A stretch of DNA of 36,802 nt from a virus, in IMG/VR virus record IMGVR_UViG_3300045919_000452, positions 1 to 36,802 of that record; one strand, 5' to 3'. The notes beneath the pieces were generated by a model. The model was not told where the DNA came from. It made no database searches and was given only the letters and a program-made list of their open reading frames with translations. Position numbers and translations under genes: made by a program. Positions 22,818-30,589 of the stretch are shown here, piece by piece (position 1 is the stretch's first letter; each line of letters starts with the position of its first letter).

Positions 22818-23224
22818 AGAATATTGAGATCAAAATATCTAAAGATGAGTTGCGCAGCAAACTTGGCGTACTTCCACCCATGGAGGCCGATGATATCGCG
22901 ACAAAGCTGGAAACACTCGAAGGAAACGAGCGCCTTAATATTTCTGCAATCAACGGACTTGATGATTATGATGAGGTGCGTAGGCTTGCGAAGACAAAGC
23001 AGGCAGTAGCCGCATATGGAGGGTCTCAGTCCGGAGGTACTGGCGGCTCAGGCGCCACAGCATTCACCGCCCTCACTGACGTGCCCTCATCGTACGCCGG
23101 GCAGTCAGGCAAGCTCGTCAGTGTCAAAGCAACAGAGGACGGCCTAGAATTTACTGCTCCCGGAGCTGGCTCAGGTGATATCACGCGCTTACAAGTCTAT
23201 GGTATAATATCATTACGTATATGA
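22814..23224 (+). CDS. Fibre-base or fibre-attachment protein
   Basis: A 136-aa protein. The N-terminal half is helical; the second half is a Gly-rich linker followed by AFTALTDVPSSYAGQSGKLV and GLEFTAPGAG, a motif very common in phage fibre shafts. It overlaps the giant fibre gene by 4 bases (ATGA), so the two may have arisen by splitting of one fibre chain or may assemble together. The terminal GSGDITRLQVYGII resembles shaft joins. Confidence 0.65.
   Translation: MKNIEIKISKDELRSKLGVLPPMEADDIATKLETLEGNERLNISAINGLDDYDEVRRLAKTKQAVAAYGGSQSGGTGGSGATAFTALTDVPSSYAGQSGKLVSVKATEDGLEFTAPGAGSGDITRLQVYGIISLRI
23200..23208 (+). promoter_or_regulatory. Extended -10 promoter inside the fibre-base gene
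   Basis: TGG-TATAAT (-10 at 23203-23208), within the last codons of the upstream gene; predicted start about 23215, 6 nt before the fibre ATG. Confidence 0.45.
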
Positions 23225-26214
23225 TTATTCTCGACTCAACACTACGAAAACTACAACTTAAGCTGTCAGGTGCGACAACAACAAACGAGCTTCCATTTGT
23301 TGTCTCGTACGTTGATATCACCTCGACGACATTTATCGCTGGATCGTCCAATGGTTTATCGAGTGGTGCGTCTTCTGTTGACGTCCTCAGCGCGCCAGGA
23401 GCAGCAACACAGCGCCAGGTGAAGTTTCTTAGTGTACAGAATAACGACACGGCCTCTGCGACGGTCACGGTAATCTACAATGATAATGGAACACAGCGCA
23501 CAATCTGGAAAGGTCTTCTTGCTGTCGGGGATAATCTCCAATACACAGACGGCGAGGGATTCAGAATAACGAACAGCGACGGCTCGATTAAGACGGCGAG
23601 TGTAGGTGGAGGTTCAGGCATCCTAGGAGTATCCGCAGGGACGGCCTCGATGTCTAGTGGCACACTTTCGTTTGCAAACTCCAATGGCGTGTCTTTCGGG
23701 CTCAACGGAAGTACACTCACAGCCTCTGTTGCGACAAACTACCAATCGCAAGGTGCGTATCTTACAACCGCGATGGCCTCAAGCCGTGGTACTGATTTTC
23801 TTAATGTCTCTGGTGGATTTTCAGGAACAAACATATCGGGCACACTTGCAAGCAATGGTCTGCAACTCTCAGTTGCCGCAGGCGGTGGTGGAGCCGATGG
23901 CTATAACATTTTGGCCGCTGGTTCTCAGACGGCCAATACCACTGGCTCGGTGCTCTTTAATAACGCAAATGGGATTACGTTCGGAATGAGTAACAGTTCA
24001 GTTATTACGGCATCCTACAACTCAACACAATTTCAAACAGCGGGCGCATATCTCACCACTGCACGTGCAAGTAACGATGCTATCGGGACAAACACTGCTC
24101 TCACCGCAAACGGAGTGTCTATGACAGCGAACTCGTCAGGGCTGTCGCTCAATTTCCCCGCCTTTCTCACGACTGCCGACCTCTCACAGAACAGCTCAAA
24201 GTATGCAGGAATAAACGGCGCGATCACTGGAGGAAGCATCACCGTTAATACGTCAGGCGTATCAATCAATCTTCCCGCATATCTCACGACGGCTATGGCC
24301 TCGAATCGAGGGAGTGACTTTCTCAATGTGTCAGGAGGCTTCTCAGGGACAAATATCTCAGGCACCTTGGCGAGCAATGGCCTACAGCTTTCCGTTGCAG
24401 CAGGTGGAGGGGGCGCAGATGGGTACAACATCCTCGCCGCGGGTACTCAAACCGCTAACACGACAGGCTCTGTCCTTTTCAACAATGCGAATGGTATTAC
24501 TTTTGGCATGAGCAACAGCTCTGTCATCACAGCTTCTTATAATTCAACGCAGTTCCAAACAGCAGGTGCCTACCTAACGACAGCGCGCGCGAGCAATGAC
24601 GCTATTGGGCTTAACTCTGCACTCACGGCAAATGGGGTATCTATGACCGCAAACTCCTCGGGACTTTCTTTGAACTTCCCTGCGTTCTTGACCACGGCAG
24701 ACTTGTCGCAGAATAGTTCACGCTATGCTCTGACAGGGTTTACAACAACCACAGCCGCAGGTTCGGTTATCGCAGGCACACATGACACAAACGGGCTCAA
24801 GCTCGGCGTGCCAGCGTTTCTCACAACCGCACAGGCTCCTGGGGCATATCTCACGACCGCACGCGCATCGAATGATGCAGTTGGGCTCAATACAGCACTT
24901 ACGGCAAACGGAGTCTCGTGGACAGTCAACTCATCGGGAATCAGCTTGAATGTCCCTGCATTTTTGACGACGCAATCAGCAGATAGTGTCGGATTTTATG
25001 CGATCAGCAACACGACAGGCCAGTCAAGCAGTAGCACAGTGGATATTCGTAGCCTCAGCTTTGTTGGCGCAGGAATTGCGTCTGTGGGAATGAGCGCAGG
25101 GAGCATGATATTCAGCGTACCGTCAGGTGGTGGTGCGGGCGATGGCGGCAATACCCTTGCTGTCGGAGGTTCAACGGCAGGAAGTAACTCTCTCGTGCTT
25201 TTCAGCAACTCACCCACGGTAACATTTGGTATGGCAGGAAATACCATCACCGCAAGTGCCGCAGGTGGAGGAGGTGGAGGCGTAACATTGGCTGAATGGG
25301 AGCCAGTGCCAGGACTAAGCACGTTTGGTACATCTCTTGCACAAAATTCGATGTATATCAACACTCTTCTTGCGCCCAATAACATTACCGCAAAATATAT
25401 GTTGATGGGTGTTGTTATGACAGGTGGATGGACAACATCAACGCCCGTGACAAATAGTACTGCAACAACGGGAAGCTCGGGCAGTGCTTCTGCGGGCCAG
25501 TCAATGAATTTCTATATGTTCACTGACGGAACGGGTGGGCTGGAATCAAATCTCTATACCATGGCTACCGCGCAATTGACATTCAGCACGAACATTAGCT
25601 GGAGCCAAACAAACAGCAATACGACGACAGGAACGCAGTCTATCGGCTCCACCATGGGCTTTACGTATGGGCTTCCTGTGATTACAAGTGGGACAATGAC
25701 AAGCGTCAATGCTGCCTCAACCGTAACAACATGGGGAAGCTCAACGGGAGCCTTCACTGGCACAAGCACATTTAGCACGAACGGAACATCGACATCTGGA
25801 TGGCCAGGAGGAACAAGTAATGCAACATGGGCTGGTTCGCGTATGTTGTGGGTACCGCTCAATACGAGTTTTAGTGGTGGTGAGTACTGGATGGGAATTC
25901 AGCGCTCTAGTACGACAGCGGGTTTTGCTGTTGCGGGAACATATTCTTTCCTCGCGCAGTCGTTTACAAGCTATGACAGCAATAGCCGTTGGGCACCACT
26001 TGGCTATGCGACATCACAGCTCTCTTTCCTTAGTGCACCATTTGGCCACGTAAATGGCATGTTTTCAACGTCCTACAACGCGACAAGTAACTATGCGGGA
26101 GGATTTGGTTCAGCTGGAGCAATTGCAAAGACTCATGTATTCGGGAGCAGTGTGACCAACACAAGTGGTACAGTAAGCCGTTTCTACAATAGATTTATGG
26201 CAGAAATCTTCTAG
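23221..26214 (+). CDS. Giant tail fibre / receptor-binding protein with internal repeats
   Basis: A 997-aa protein, the largest of the genome. An N-terminal beta domain (residues 1-130, with VDITSTTFIAGSSNGLSSGA) leads to a shaft built of repeats: AYLTTA-x-AS, GVSFGLNGSTLTASV-like units and LNVSGGFSGTNISGT. Two 151-residue units (about 179-329 and 353-503) differ at only 6 residues; a third, partial unit follows from about 540. From residue 680 a non-repeated Ser/Thr/Gly-rich domain with many aromatics (WAGSRMLWVPLNTSFSGGEY) forms the likely receptor-binding tip. The two units are recoded at most synonymous sites. Confidence 0.85.
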   Translation: MIILDSTLRKLQLKLSGATTTNELPFVVSYVDITSTTFIAGSSNGLSSGASSVDVLSAPGAATQRQVKFLSVQNNDTASATVTVIYNDNGTQRTIWKGLLAVGDNLQYTDGEGFRITNSDGSIKTASVGGGSGILGVSAGTASMSSGTLSFANSNGVSFGLNGSTLTASVATNYQSQGAYLTTAMASSRGTDFLNVSGGFSGTNISGTLASNGLQLSVAAGGGGADGYNILAAGSQTANTTGSVLFNNANGITFGMSNSSVITASYNSTQFQTAGAYLTTARASNDAIGTNTALTANGVSMTANSSGLSLNFPAFLTTADLSQNSSKYAGINGAITGGSITVNTSGVSINLPAYLTTAMASNRGSDFLNVSGGFSGTNISGTLASNGLQLSVAAGGGGADGYNILAAGTQTANTTGSVLFNNANGITFGMSNSSVITASYNSTQFQTAGAYLTTARASNDAIGLNSALTANGVSMTANSSGLSLNFPAFLTTADLSQNSSRYALTGFTTTTAAGSVIAGTHDTNGLKLGVPAFLTTAQAPGAYLTTARASNDAVGLNTALTANGVSWTVNSSGISLNVPAFLTTQSADSVGFYAISNTTGQSSSSTVDIRSLSFVGAGIASVGMSAGSMIFSVPSGGGAGDGGNTLAVGGSTAGSNSLVLFSNSPTVTFGMAGNTITASAAGGGGGGVTLAEWEPVPGLSTFGTSLAQNSMYINTLLAPNNITAKYMLMGVVMTGGWTTSTPVTNSTATTGSSGSASAGQSMNFYMFTDGTGGLESNLYTMATAQLTFSTNISWSQTNSNTTTGTQSIGSTMGFTYGLPVITSGTMTSVNAASTVTTWGSSTGAFTGTSTFSTNGTSTSGWPGGTSNATWAGSRMLWVPLNTSFSGGEYWMGIQRSSTTAGFAVAGTYSFLAQSFTSYDSNSRWAPLGYATSQLSFLSAPFGHVNGMFSTSYNATSNYAGGFGSAGAIAKTHVFGSSVTNTSGTVSRFYNRFMAEIF
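23755..24729 (+). repeat. Two 453-bp fibre repeat units with recoded DNA
   Basis: Units 23755-24207 and 24277-24729 align without gaps over 151 codons. Hand count: 37 codons identical, 108 changed synonymously, 6 with an amino-acid change. Confidence 0.88.
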
Positions 26215-26216
26215 CC

Positions 26217-26257
26217 TGTGGATAAAAAGTTTTACTCTGTAAAATTCATGTTATAAT
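26217..26257 (+). promoter_or_regulatory. Leaderless promoter with DnaA box and dyad
   Basis: TGTGGATAA (26217-26225, DnaA consensus on the minus strand), then TTTTAC-TCT-GTAAAA, then TGT-TATAAT (-10 at 26252-26257). Predicted start about 26264, one base before the ATG. Confidence 0.55.
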
Positions 26258-26264
26258 CATAAAC

Positions 26265-26978
26265 ATGGCAGAACTAATAATGATGGACGGTGGTGGTCGT
26301 CATTCGATGGATTTAAAAAAGACCAACGAAAGATTGACCAAAGATGGTTCATGGAAGAAGCAGCGTGTGATAGTTATTTTACCCACCGCCAATATGATTG
26401 CGGCAAAAGTTGCCCTGTCACATTGGAATCTTATTTTCCCTCCCAATAATGGAGTTGTGCGCATTTTAGCCATAGGAGCAGAGGTTGGCGCTGCATACAG
26501 CGAGGCAATCGAGGGCGTGCTTGCACACCCCGAACTTTCACAATGGGAGTACATTCTCACTATTGAAAGTGACAATATGCCACCCGCCGATGGGGTGCTC
26601 AAACTTATTAAAGACATGGATGAATACCCACAATACGACTGTATTGGTGGGCTTTATTTTTGCAAAGGAGACGGAGGATGTGCACATATTTGGGGTGACC
26701 CCAAAGACCCTGTGCTCAATTTTCGGCCACAAATCCCCGTACCCGATACAGTGATGGAGTGCAACGGCGCGTCAATGGGATTCCACTTGTGGAGGATGAA
26801 GATGTTTAAAGACAAAAAACTACGCCGTCCACTATTTAAGACAGTCGCAGGAGTGGAGGGGGTCGGCACGCAAGACCTCTATTTCTGGTCAGATGCAAAA
26901 AAATACGGATATAGAACGGCGGTCGATACGTCAGTTAAGGTCGGGCACTATGATGTTACAAGCGATATTGTGTGGTAA
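26265..26978 (+). CDS. Glycosyltransferase-like protein, GT-A fold
   Basis: A 237-aa protein. RVIVILPTANMIAAKVALSH begins a Rossmann-like domain; YILTIESDNMPPADG (97-110) holds the metal-binding DxD-like ESDN; later NGASMGFHLWRM and the end VDTSVKVGHYD, where His can act in metal binding, match a phage GT-A family that I recognise by pattern. It could glycosylate the fibre just upstream or the virion. Its promoter predicts a leaderless mRNA. Confidence 0.72.
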   Translation: MAELIMMDGGGRHSMDLKKTNERLTKDGSWKKQRVIVILPTANMIAAKVALSHWNLIFPPNNGVVRILAIGAEVGAAYSEAIEGVLAHPELSQWEYILTIESDNMPPADGVLKLIKDMDEYPQYDCIGGLYFCKGDGGCAHIWGDPKDPVLNFRPQIPVPDTVMECNGASMGFHLWRMKMFKDKKLRRPLFKTVAGVEGVGTQDLYFWSDAKKYGYRTAVDTSVKVGHYDVTSDIVW

Positions 26979-26985
26979 TAAAAAC

Positions 26986-27300
26986 ATGAAATACGAAATA
27001 ATAAATAAAGAAAACGTTTATAAAATAAAGTATTCAGATAAAGATAAAGAAGTCATATCGTCTCATTCTTTTAAGAACGAGCAAGATGCTGTTGATTTTA
27101 TTTTTTCAACGGAGCATTTTTCAACAGAAAATAACGGCAATATTTCTATCACCATAAATAATGGGAAAAATAAACATGATGAAACAATAAAATATCCCGT
27201 CCTAGCATATAGGAATTTTTCGCGTAACGATGACGGTGTGTATAAATACAAGGGACACTGGTTTGAGGTTAAGGGGGAAAAAATTAATTTAATTAAATAA
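26986..27300 (+). CDS. AT-rich moron-like protein, unknown (104 aa)
   Basis: Begins MKYEIINKENVYKIKYSDKD. Lys, Asn and Ile make up much of the protein and the DNA is visibly more AT-rich than its neighbours, a sign of recent transfer. The ATG 7 bases after the upstream stop is preferred; a longer in-frame start would overlap the transferase gene. Alpha/beta fold likely; no family recognised. Confidence 0.65.
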   Translation: MKYEIINKENVYKIKYSDKDKEVISSHSFKNEQDAVDFIFSTEHFSTENNGNISITINNGKNKHDETIKYPVLAYRNFSRNDDGVYKYKGHWFEVKGEKINLIK

Positions 27301-27302
27301 AC

Positions 27303-27548
27303 ATGAAAAAAATTTTAATCTGTACGCTTGTAGCCATATCAGCAGTATCTATTGGATATACTTTTAGCGAAGTACCCGTTGGGCACGCCTCTACAGAAGA
27401 AAAACCTACTGCTTCTTGGTCAATATCAGCACCAACCGCAGGTGCACCTTTCCAAGGAAGAATTACCTATATAGAAAACAACGGAGATAGATGCTATTCC
27501 GTTATATCTTTTGATGGTGGGTCTGCTATTGTTTGTAAATTTAAATAA
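27303..27548 (+). CDS. Small secreted protein with signal peptide (81 aa)
   Basis: N-terminal MKKILICTLVAISAVSIGYT is a typical Sec signal (Lys-Lys, hydrophobic core, small residues near 28-30: GHAS). The mature part (about 50 residues) has two Cys (CYSV, VCKF) and ends at the second, perhaps a disulfide. Base composition matches the preceding AT-rich gene. A phage-encoded exported protein outside the lysis module often alters the infected cell surface, for instance to exclude other phages; this is inference. Confidence 0.7.
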   Translation: MKKILICTLVAISAVSIGYTFSEVPVGHASTEEKPTASWSISAPTAGAPFQGRITYIENNGDRCYSVISFDGGSAIVCKFK

Positions 27549-27550
27549 AC

Positions 27551-28117
27551 ATGTCCAAAAAAACAAAAGTAGCTGCATTGCTCAACCTCGACCTAGGCTG
27601 TGGCCCAAACCCAAAACCCGGTTTCGTAGGAGTTGATAAGTACAAAATGAAAGGTGTTGATGTTGTTCTTGATATTGGAAAAGACAAGTGGCCATGGAAA
27701 GACAACTCAGTTGATGAGGTGAACTGCACACACTTTCTTGAGCATATCACAAACTTTAACGGCAAATGGGAGCGTACACACTTCTTCAATGAGCTTTACC
27801 GCGTCATGAAAAAGGGCGCCAAGGCGACTATTGTTATTCCTCATTGGTGCTCAGAGCGCTACTATGGCGACCCCACACACTGCGAGCCATTCAGTGAAAT
27901 GGCGTTCTACTATCTGTCACAGGACTGGAGAGATACACAAGCTCCTCACTCTGATTTTAAGTGGAACAAGAAGGGGTATAACTGTAACTTTGCCTGCACG
28001 TGGGGATATTCTTTGCGCCAAGACCTCATGACACGCAATCAAGAGTATCAAATGAACGCGATTACTAAAGAAAAAGGAGCAGCACAAGACATTATTGCGA
28101 CATGCACCAAGCAGTGA
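27551..28117 (+). CDS. SAM-dependent methyltransferase, class I
   Basis: A 188-aa protein. Motif I LNLDLGCGPNPKPG (residues 11-24), an acidic residue at the end of strand 2 (VGVDKY), then VDEVNCTHFLEHI and ELYRVMKKGAKATIVIPH, the usual sequence of Methyltransf_11-type enzymes. The substrate is unknown; proximity to a glycosyltransferase suggests sugar or virion modification rather than DNA modification. It has no target-recognition domain. Confidence 0.8.
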   Translation: MSKKTKVAALLNLDLGCGPNPKPGFVGVDKYKMKGVDVVLDIGKDKWPWKDNSVDEVNCTHFLEHITNFNGKWERTHFFNELYRVMKKGAKATIVIPHWCSERYYGDPTHCEPFSEMAFYYLSQDWRDTQAPHSDFKWNKKGYNCNFACTWGYSLRQDLMTRNQEYQMNAITKEKGAAQDIIATCTKQ

Positions 28118-28121
28118 AAAA

Positions 28122-28130
28122 TGGTATAAT
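28122..28130 (+). promoter_or_regulatory. Extended -10 promoter of the lysis module
   Basis: TGG-TATAAT (-10 at 28125-28130), no -35; predicted start about 28137, 11 nt before the ATG. Confidence 0.5.
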
Positions 28131-28147
28131 TACTTCATAATAACATC

Positions 28148-28420
28148 ATGGCCGATCGTCGAGAAAATTATGAAGAGGAAGTAAGCAGGCAGGTGCAGTC
28201 TGCAATAACACCATTTGCTTCTATGATAAACGACCTGCGCAAGGAATTGCGCGAGATCAAAGTCGAACTGCAAGAGATGCGCAAGGAGAATCAGGAGTTT
28301 AAGGACTTAATCACCGGGGCCAAATTCCTCGCCTCGACCGGGAAGGCCGTGCTCGTCATTGGCGCGATCATAAGCATGATGTGGGCAGCATTTCTCGTTA
28401 TTTCAAAAAAGGCATTTTAA
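28148..28420 (+). CDS. Coiled-coil membrane protein, holin-like
   Basis: A 90-aa protein. Residues 26-54 form a charged coiled coil (RKELREIKVELQEMRKENQE); residues 64-86 are one hydrophobic span (GKAVLVIGAIISMMWAAFLV) with Lys-Lys after it. Directly upstream of the lysin gene, so it is likely part of the lysis machinery, perhaps a single-span holin, pinholin or spanin-like helper. A topology with the coiled coil in the cytoplasm is expected. Confidence 0.6.
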   Translation: MADRRENYEEEVSRQVQSAITPFASMINDLRKELREIKVELQEMRKENQEFKDLITGAKFLASTGKAVLVIGAIISMMWAAFLVISKKAF

Positions 28421-28424
28421 AGAT

Positions 28425-29144
28425 ATGAACCTATCCTACCCAGTCAAACCGTATGTTGTTAATCAACACTTTGGAAATAAAGACCCAAAGTATACAGGGC
28501 TTGGGCTTGTTGGGCACAATGGCGTAGACCTACGCACGTGGCACGGACAACCTGTGTATGCCGCGCACGACGGCATCGCCGTGCATGAGGTAGACGACAA
28601 AGGAGGATGGGGTGTTGTTGTACGTGACGAGAGAGAGGGGTTTAAGACAATCTACTGGCACTTCTGCAACTCAGTGAAAGAGCCACAATTCAAAAGCCCA
28701 TTAGAGGGGCTGGGTGATGTTGTTGTGAAGAGGGGCGACCTGATTGGACATGCAGACAACACAGGACTCTCAACGGGTGACCATCTGCATTTTGGGAAGA
28801 AGCTCATCGCCCAAGGAGAGCCAGGAGGCGCGTGGTATAACGTTGACCAGCACAATGGATACATGGGCGCAATCGATCCTGAGCCGTACTTCGATGGTAC
28901 CTATGCTGAGGATGTGAATAAAGACTACCTCGAAAAGGACTTAGGATTTGGTAGTTTTGGCAGTGAGGTGTCCAAGCTCCAGGTGTTTCTTATCGCAAAA
29001 AAACTACTCGGAACAGGAGTCTTCGGATTCTTTGGTGTTAAAACTCTTGGCGCAGTACGACAATTCCAATCGCAAAACAAATTACCCGTGACAGGCTTCG
29101 TCGGGCCTACCACACGCAAAGTTATTAACTCTATAATGAAATAA
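28425..29144 (+). CDS. Endolysin: M23 (LytM-type) metallopeptidase with peptidoglycan-binding domain
   Basis: A 239-aa protein. The peptidase has zinc ligands His31 and Asp35 (GHNGVDL), His79 (YWHF) and HLH (120-122), all four M23 motifs intact. After a linker, residues about 170-239 form a PG_binding_1 repeat (SKLQVFLIAKKLLGTGVFG; FQSQNKLPVTGFVGPTTRKV). It cleaves peptide cross-bridges of the wall. No signal peptide, so a holin must release it. The 'GFFGVKT-AV-FQ-GFVGPTTR' style recalls wall-binding proteins of Patescibacteria. Confidence 0.9.
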   Translation: MNLSYPVKPYVVNQHFGNKDPKYTGLGLVGHNGVDLRTWHGQPVYAAHDGIAVHEVDDKGGWGVVVRDEREGFKTIYWHFCNSVKEPQFKSPLEGLGDVVVKRGDLIGHADNTGLSTGDHLHFGKKLIAQGEPGGAWYNVDQHNGYMGAIDPEPYFDGTYAEDVNKDYLEKDLGFGSFGSEVSKLQVFLIAKKLLGTGVFGFFGVKTLGAVRQFQSQNKLPVTGFVGPTTRKVINSIMK

Positions 29145-29145
29145 T

Positions 29146-29325
29146 ATGTATTCTTTAGTAAAAAGTAGAACATTTTGGACAATTGTCCTTTCGTTTGTTG
29201 TCGGTGGGTTGAACCAAGTTCTCCCCATCTTGCCTCCAGGAGTTGCAACACTCGCAACGTTCTTTCTGGGAATCGCGGCAACATACTTCCACGTAAATCC
29301 TTCACAAAACTATACAGACAAGTAG
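29146..29325 (+). CDS. Two-span holin (59 aa)
   Basis: MYSLVKSRTF is followed by two hydrophobic spans, WTIVLSFVVGGLNQVLPILP and GVATLATFFLGIAATYF, and a polar tail. Size, hairpin topology and position one base after the lysin gene are those of class II holins, which form lesions in the inner membrane. The start context is TAATATG. Confidence 0.7.
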   Translation: MYSLVKSRTFWTIVLSFVVGGLNQVLPILPPGVATLATFFLGIAATYFHVNPSQNYTDK

Positions 29326-29386
29326 TTGCAGGAATCATGAAGAGCAGTTATACTGTACTCTCCTAGCTAGCAAGGAAAACAAGGAG

Positions 29387-29417
29387 CCACACTGCCTCAC
29401 GGTCTGTGTGGTTTTTT
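29387..29417 (+). terminator. Terminator after the lysis module
   Basis: CCACAC (29387-29392) pairs with GTGTGG (29406-29411), followed by six T. The span 29326-29386 holds no gene. Confidence 0.7.
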
Positions 29418-29423
29418 GTTACC

Positions 29424-29464
29424 TGTGCATAACTTTTCCACAAGAGAGCTTGCGGTGATATAAT
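29424..29464 (+). promoter_or_regulatory. Promoter of the small-protein cassette with two DnaA-like boxes
   Basis: TGTGCATAA (29424-29432; reverse strand TTATGCACA) and TTTTCCACA (29434-29442) both fit TTWTNCACA; then TGA-TATAAT (-10 at 29459-29464). Predicted start about 29471. Confidence 0.55.
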
Positions 29465-29512
29465 GAAGATGGGATGAGTTCTTTGACATGTAATCCATGA
29501 AAGGAAACCGCC

Positions 29513-29821
29513 ATGACTCGCGAACATAAAGATATGCATCACCGTCTGCCCCGCTCTCAGGGCGGCACAAATGACAAACTCAATCTGAGCCACGTGTCAG
29601 TCACAAAGCACCGAGCGTGGCATACGCTCTTTCGCAACCTGATGCCCAAGGATATTGCGCTCATCATGAACGCGGCCTGGGTACCGCGCGACTGGCGCAT
29701 GGTGGCGTTCAAAACGCCTGACAAAAAAGACGTGAAAAAGCGCGCACGGACGCGTGTCATCTATGAGTGCGCCGAGTTCACCCTTGTCCTCAAGGAGAAA
29801 TCCAATGGCAAAACTACGTAA
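29513..29821 (+). CDS. HNH-like small protein
   Basis: A 102-aa protein with MHHRLPRSQGGTNDKLNLSH and KHRAWHTLF, i.e. HH (9-10), GG (17-18), N24, H33 and H37: an HNH-type pattern without the zinc-holding CxxC pairs. I have seen similar short proteins in Patescibacteria genomes. Homing-type DNA nicking or a binding role is possible. A strong SD (GAAAGGAAA) precedes the ATG, unlike most genes of the late strand. Confidence 0.65.
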   Translation: MTREHKDMHHRLPRSQGGTNDKLNLSHVSVTKHRAWHTLFRNLMPKDIALIMNAAWVPRDWRMVAFKTPDKKDVKKRARTRVIYECAEFTLVLKEKSNGKTT

Positions 29822-30014
29822 TCCAGTGATTCCTGAAGCGGTGGCCAAGGCACTGCTCTACAAGTGCATGGTGTGCAGTAAGCCTGTCGAGGGCTTCTAC
29901 TCGCGCCATGGCGACCAAGGGACGTGCTCTGGTGCCTGTATGAAAGTGCAGGACGCCAAACCTCGTTATCCCGAGCACTCCGAGGAAGAGTTCCTTAAGC
30001 GCTTTAATTTGTAA
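29805..30014 (+). CDS. Zinc-finger-like protein (69 aa)
   Basis: Begins MAKLRNPVIPEAVAKALLYK; the pattern CMVCSKPVEGFYSRH and TCSGACMK gives a C2-type cysteine pair and another close pair, a typical treble-clef or ribbon. SD AAGGAG is 7 nt before the ATG, which supports this start over an earlier in-frame one; it overlaps the previous gene by 17 bases. Function unknown. Confidence 0.65.
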   Translation: MAKLRNPVIPEAVAKALLYKCMVCSKPVEGFYSRHGDQGTCSGACMKVQDAKPRYPEHSEEEFLKRFNL

Positions 30015-30024
30015 GGAGAGCGTC

Positions 30025-30210
30025 ATGTACGTCCGATACAAATTCCAAAACGCGTCCTTGATCTCTGAGTGGCGACTATGCGCGAATTGTTATCGGATGT
30101 TCTGCCTCAATATTCACACATACATTGTGTGCACAAAAGACGACATGACGTTCCACATCCACGTGCGGTGTCCGCCACTCCACGAGTCCATCATCAATGA
30201 AAGGAAATGA
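30025..30210 (+). CDS. Small cysteine-containing protein (61 aa)
   Basis: Starts MYVRYKFQNASLISEWRLCA; CANCYRMFC and a second Cys/His cluster (CTKDDMTFHIHVRC) are consistent with a zinc site. TAAGGAGAG before the ATG is a strong SD. One of four consecutive small genes with similar cysteine patterns. Confidence 0.62.
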   Translation: MYVRYKFQNASLISEWRLCANCYRMFCLNIHTYIVCTKDDMTFHIHVRCPPLHESIINERK

Positions 30211-30211
30211 C

Positions 30212-30436
30212 ATGCTCGGAAACATCCAATGCCACGCTTGTGGCGAGTACATCCCACTTAACGGGTATGTTCTGGTGAACGTCGAGGGCGAGGTTGAGCA
30301 AAACTTCCACGCCGTGTGCTACTCGAAGACGTTCGCTGGCCGACTTGGACTGCCGCCAACGCGCATCTACCAACCACTAGGAGACAGCGATGTTACTATC
30401 TATTCATGCTTTGATAGAGAAAAACAAAATAAGTGA
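30212..30436 (+). CDS. LIM-like half zinc finger protein (74 aa)
   Basis: MLGNIQCHACGEYIPLNGYV and NFHAVCYSK give CxxC ... HxxC, the arrangement of one LIM/treble-clef finger. The ATG is one base after the preceding stop and preceded by GAAAGGAAA. An in-frame ATG five codons earlier exists but would leave the SD inside the gene. Function unknown. Confidence 0.65.
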   Translation: MLGNIQCHACGEYIPLNGYVLVNVEGEVEQNFHAVCYSKTFAGRLGLPPTRIYQPLGDSDVTIYSCFDREKQNK

Positions 30437-30584
30437 CACGCAACTCTTCCGCACGGCCTACGTGTGGTCGTTCGGGAAAGATGCCAACGTGTCGGGTGAT
30501 GTGCTCGCGTTCCGTGTGCAGGGCGCGATCCCGCTCTATGTGCGCCTCTACATGGGCTACATCCACAGCCTTGAATCTCTGTAA
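30390..30584 (+). CDS. Small protein, last gene of the cassette (64 aa)
   Basis: Starts MLLSIHALIEKNKISDTQLF; contains no Cys pair but has a beta-rich C-terminal half. TAGGAGA precedes the ATG. Overlaps its neighbour by 47 bases, and the terminator follows 5 bases after its stop. No family recognised. Confidence 0.6.
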   Translation: MLLSIHALIEKNKISDTQLFRTAYVWSFGKDANVSGDVLAFRVQGAIPLYVRLYMGYIHSLESL

Positions 30585-30589
30585 GAGAA

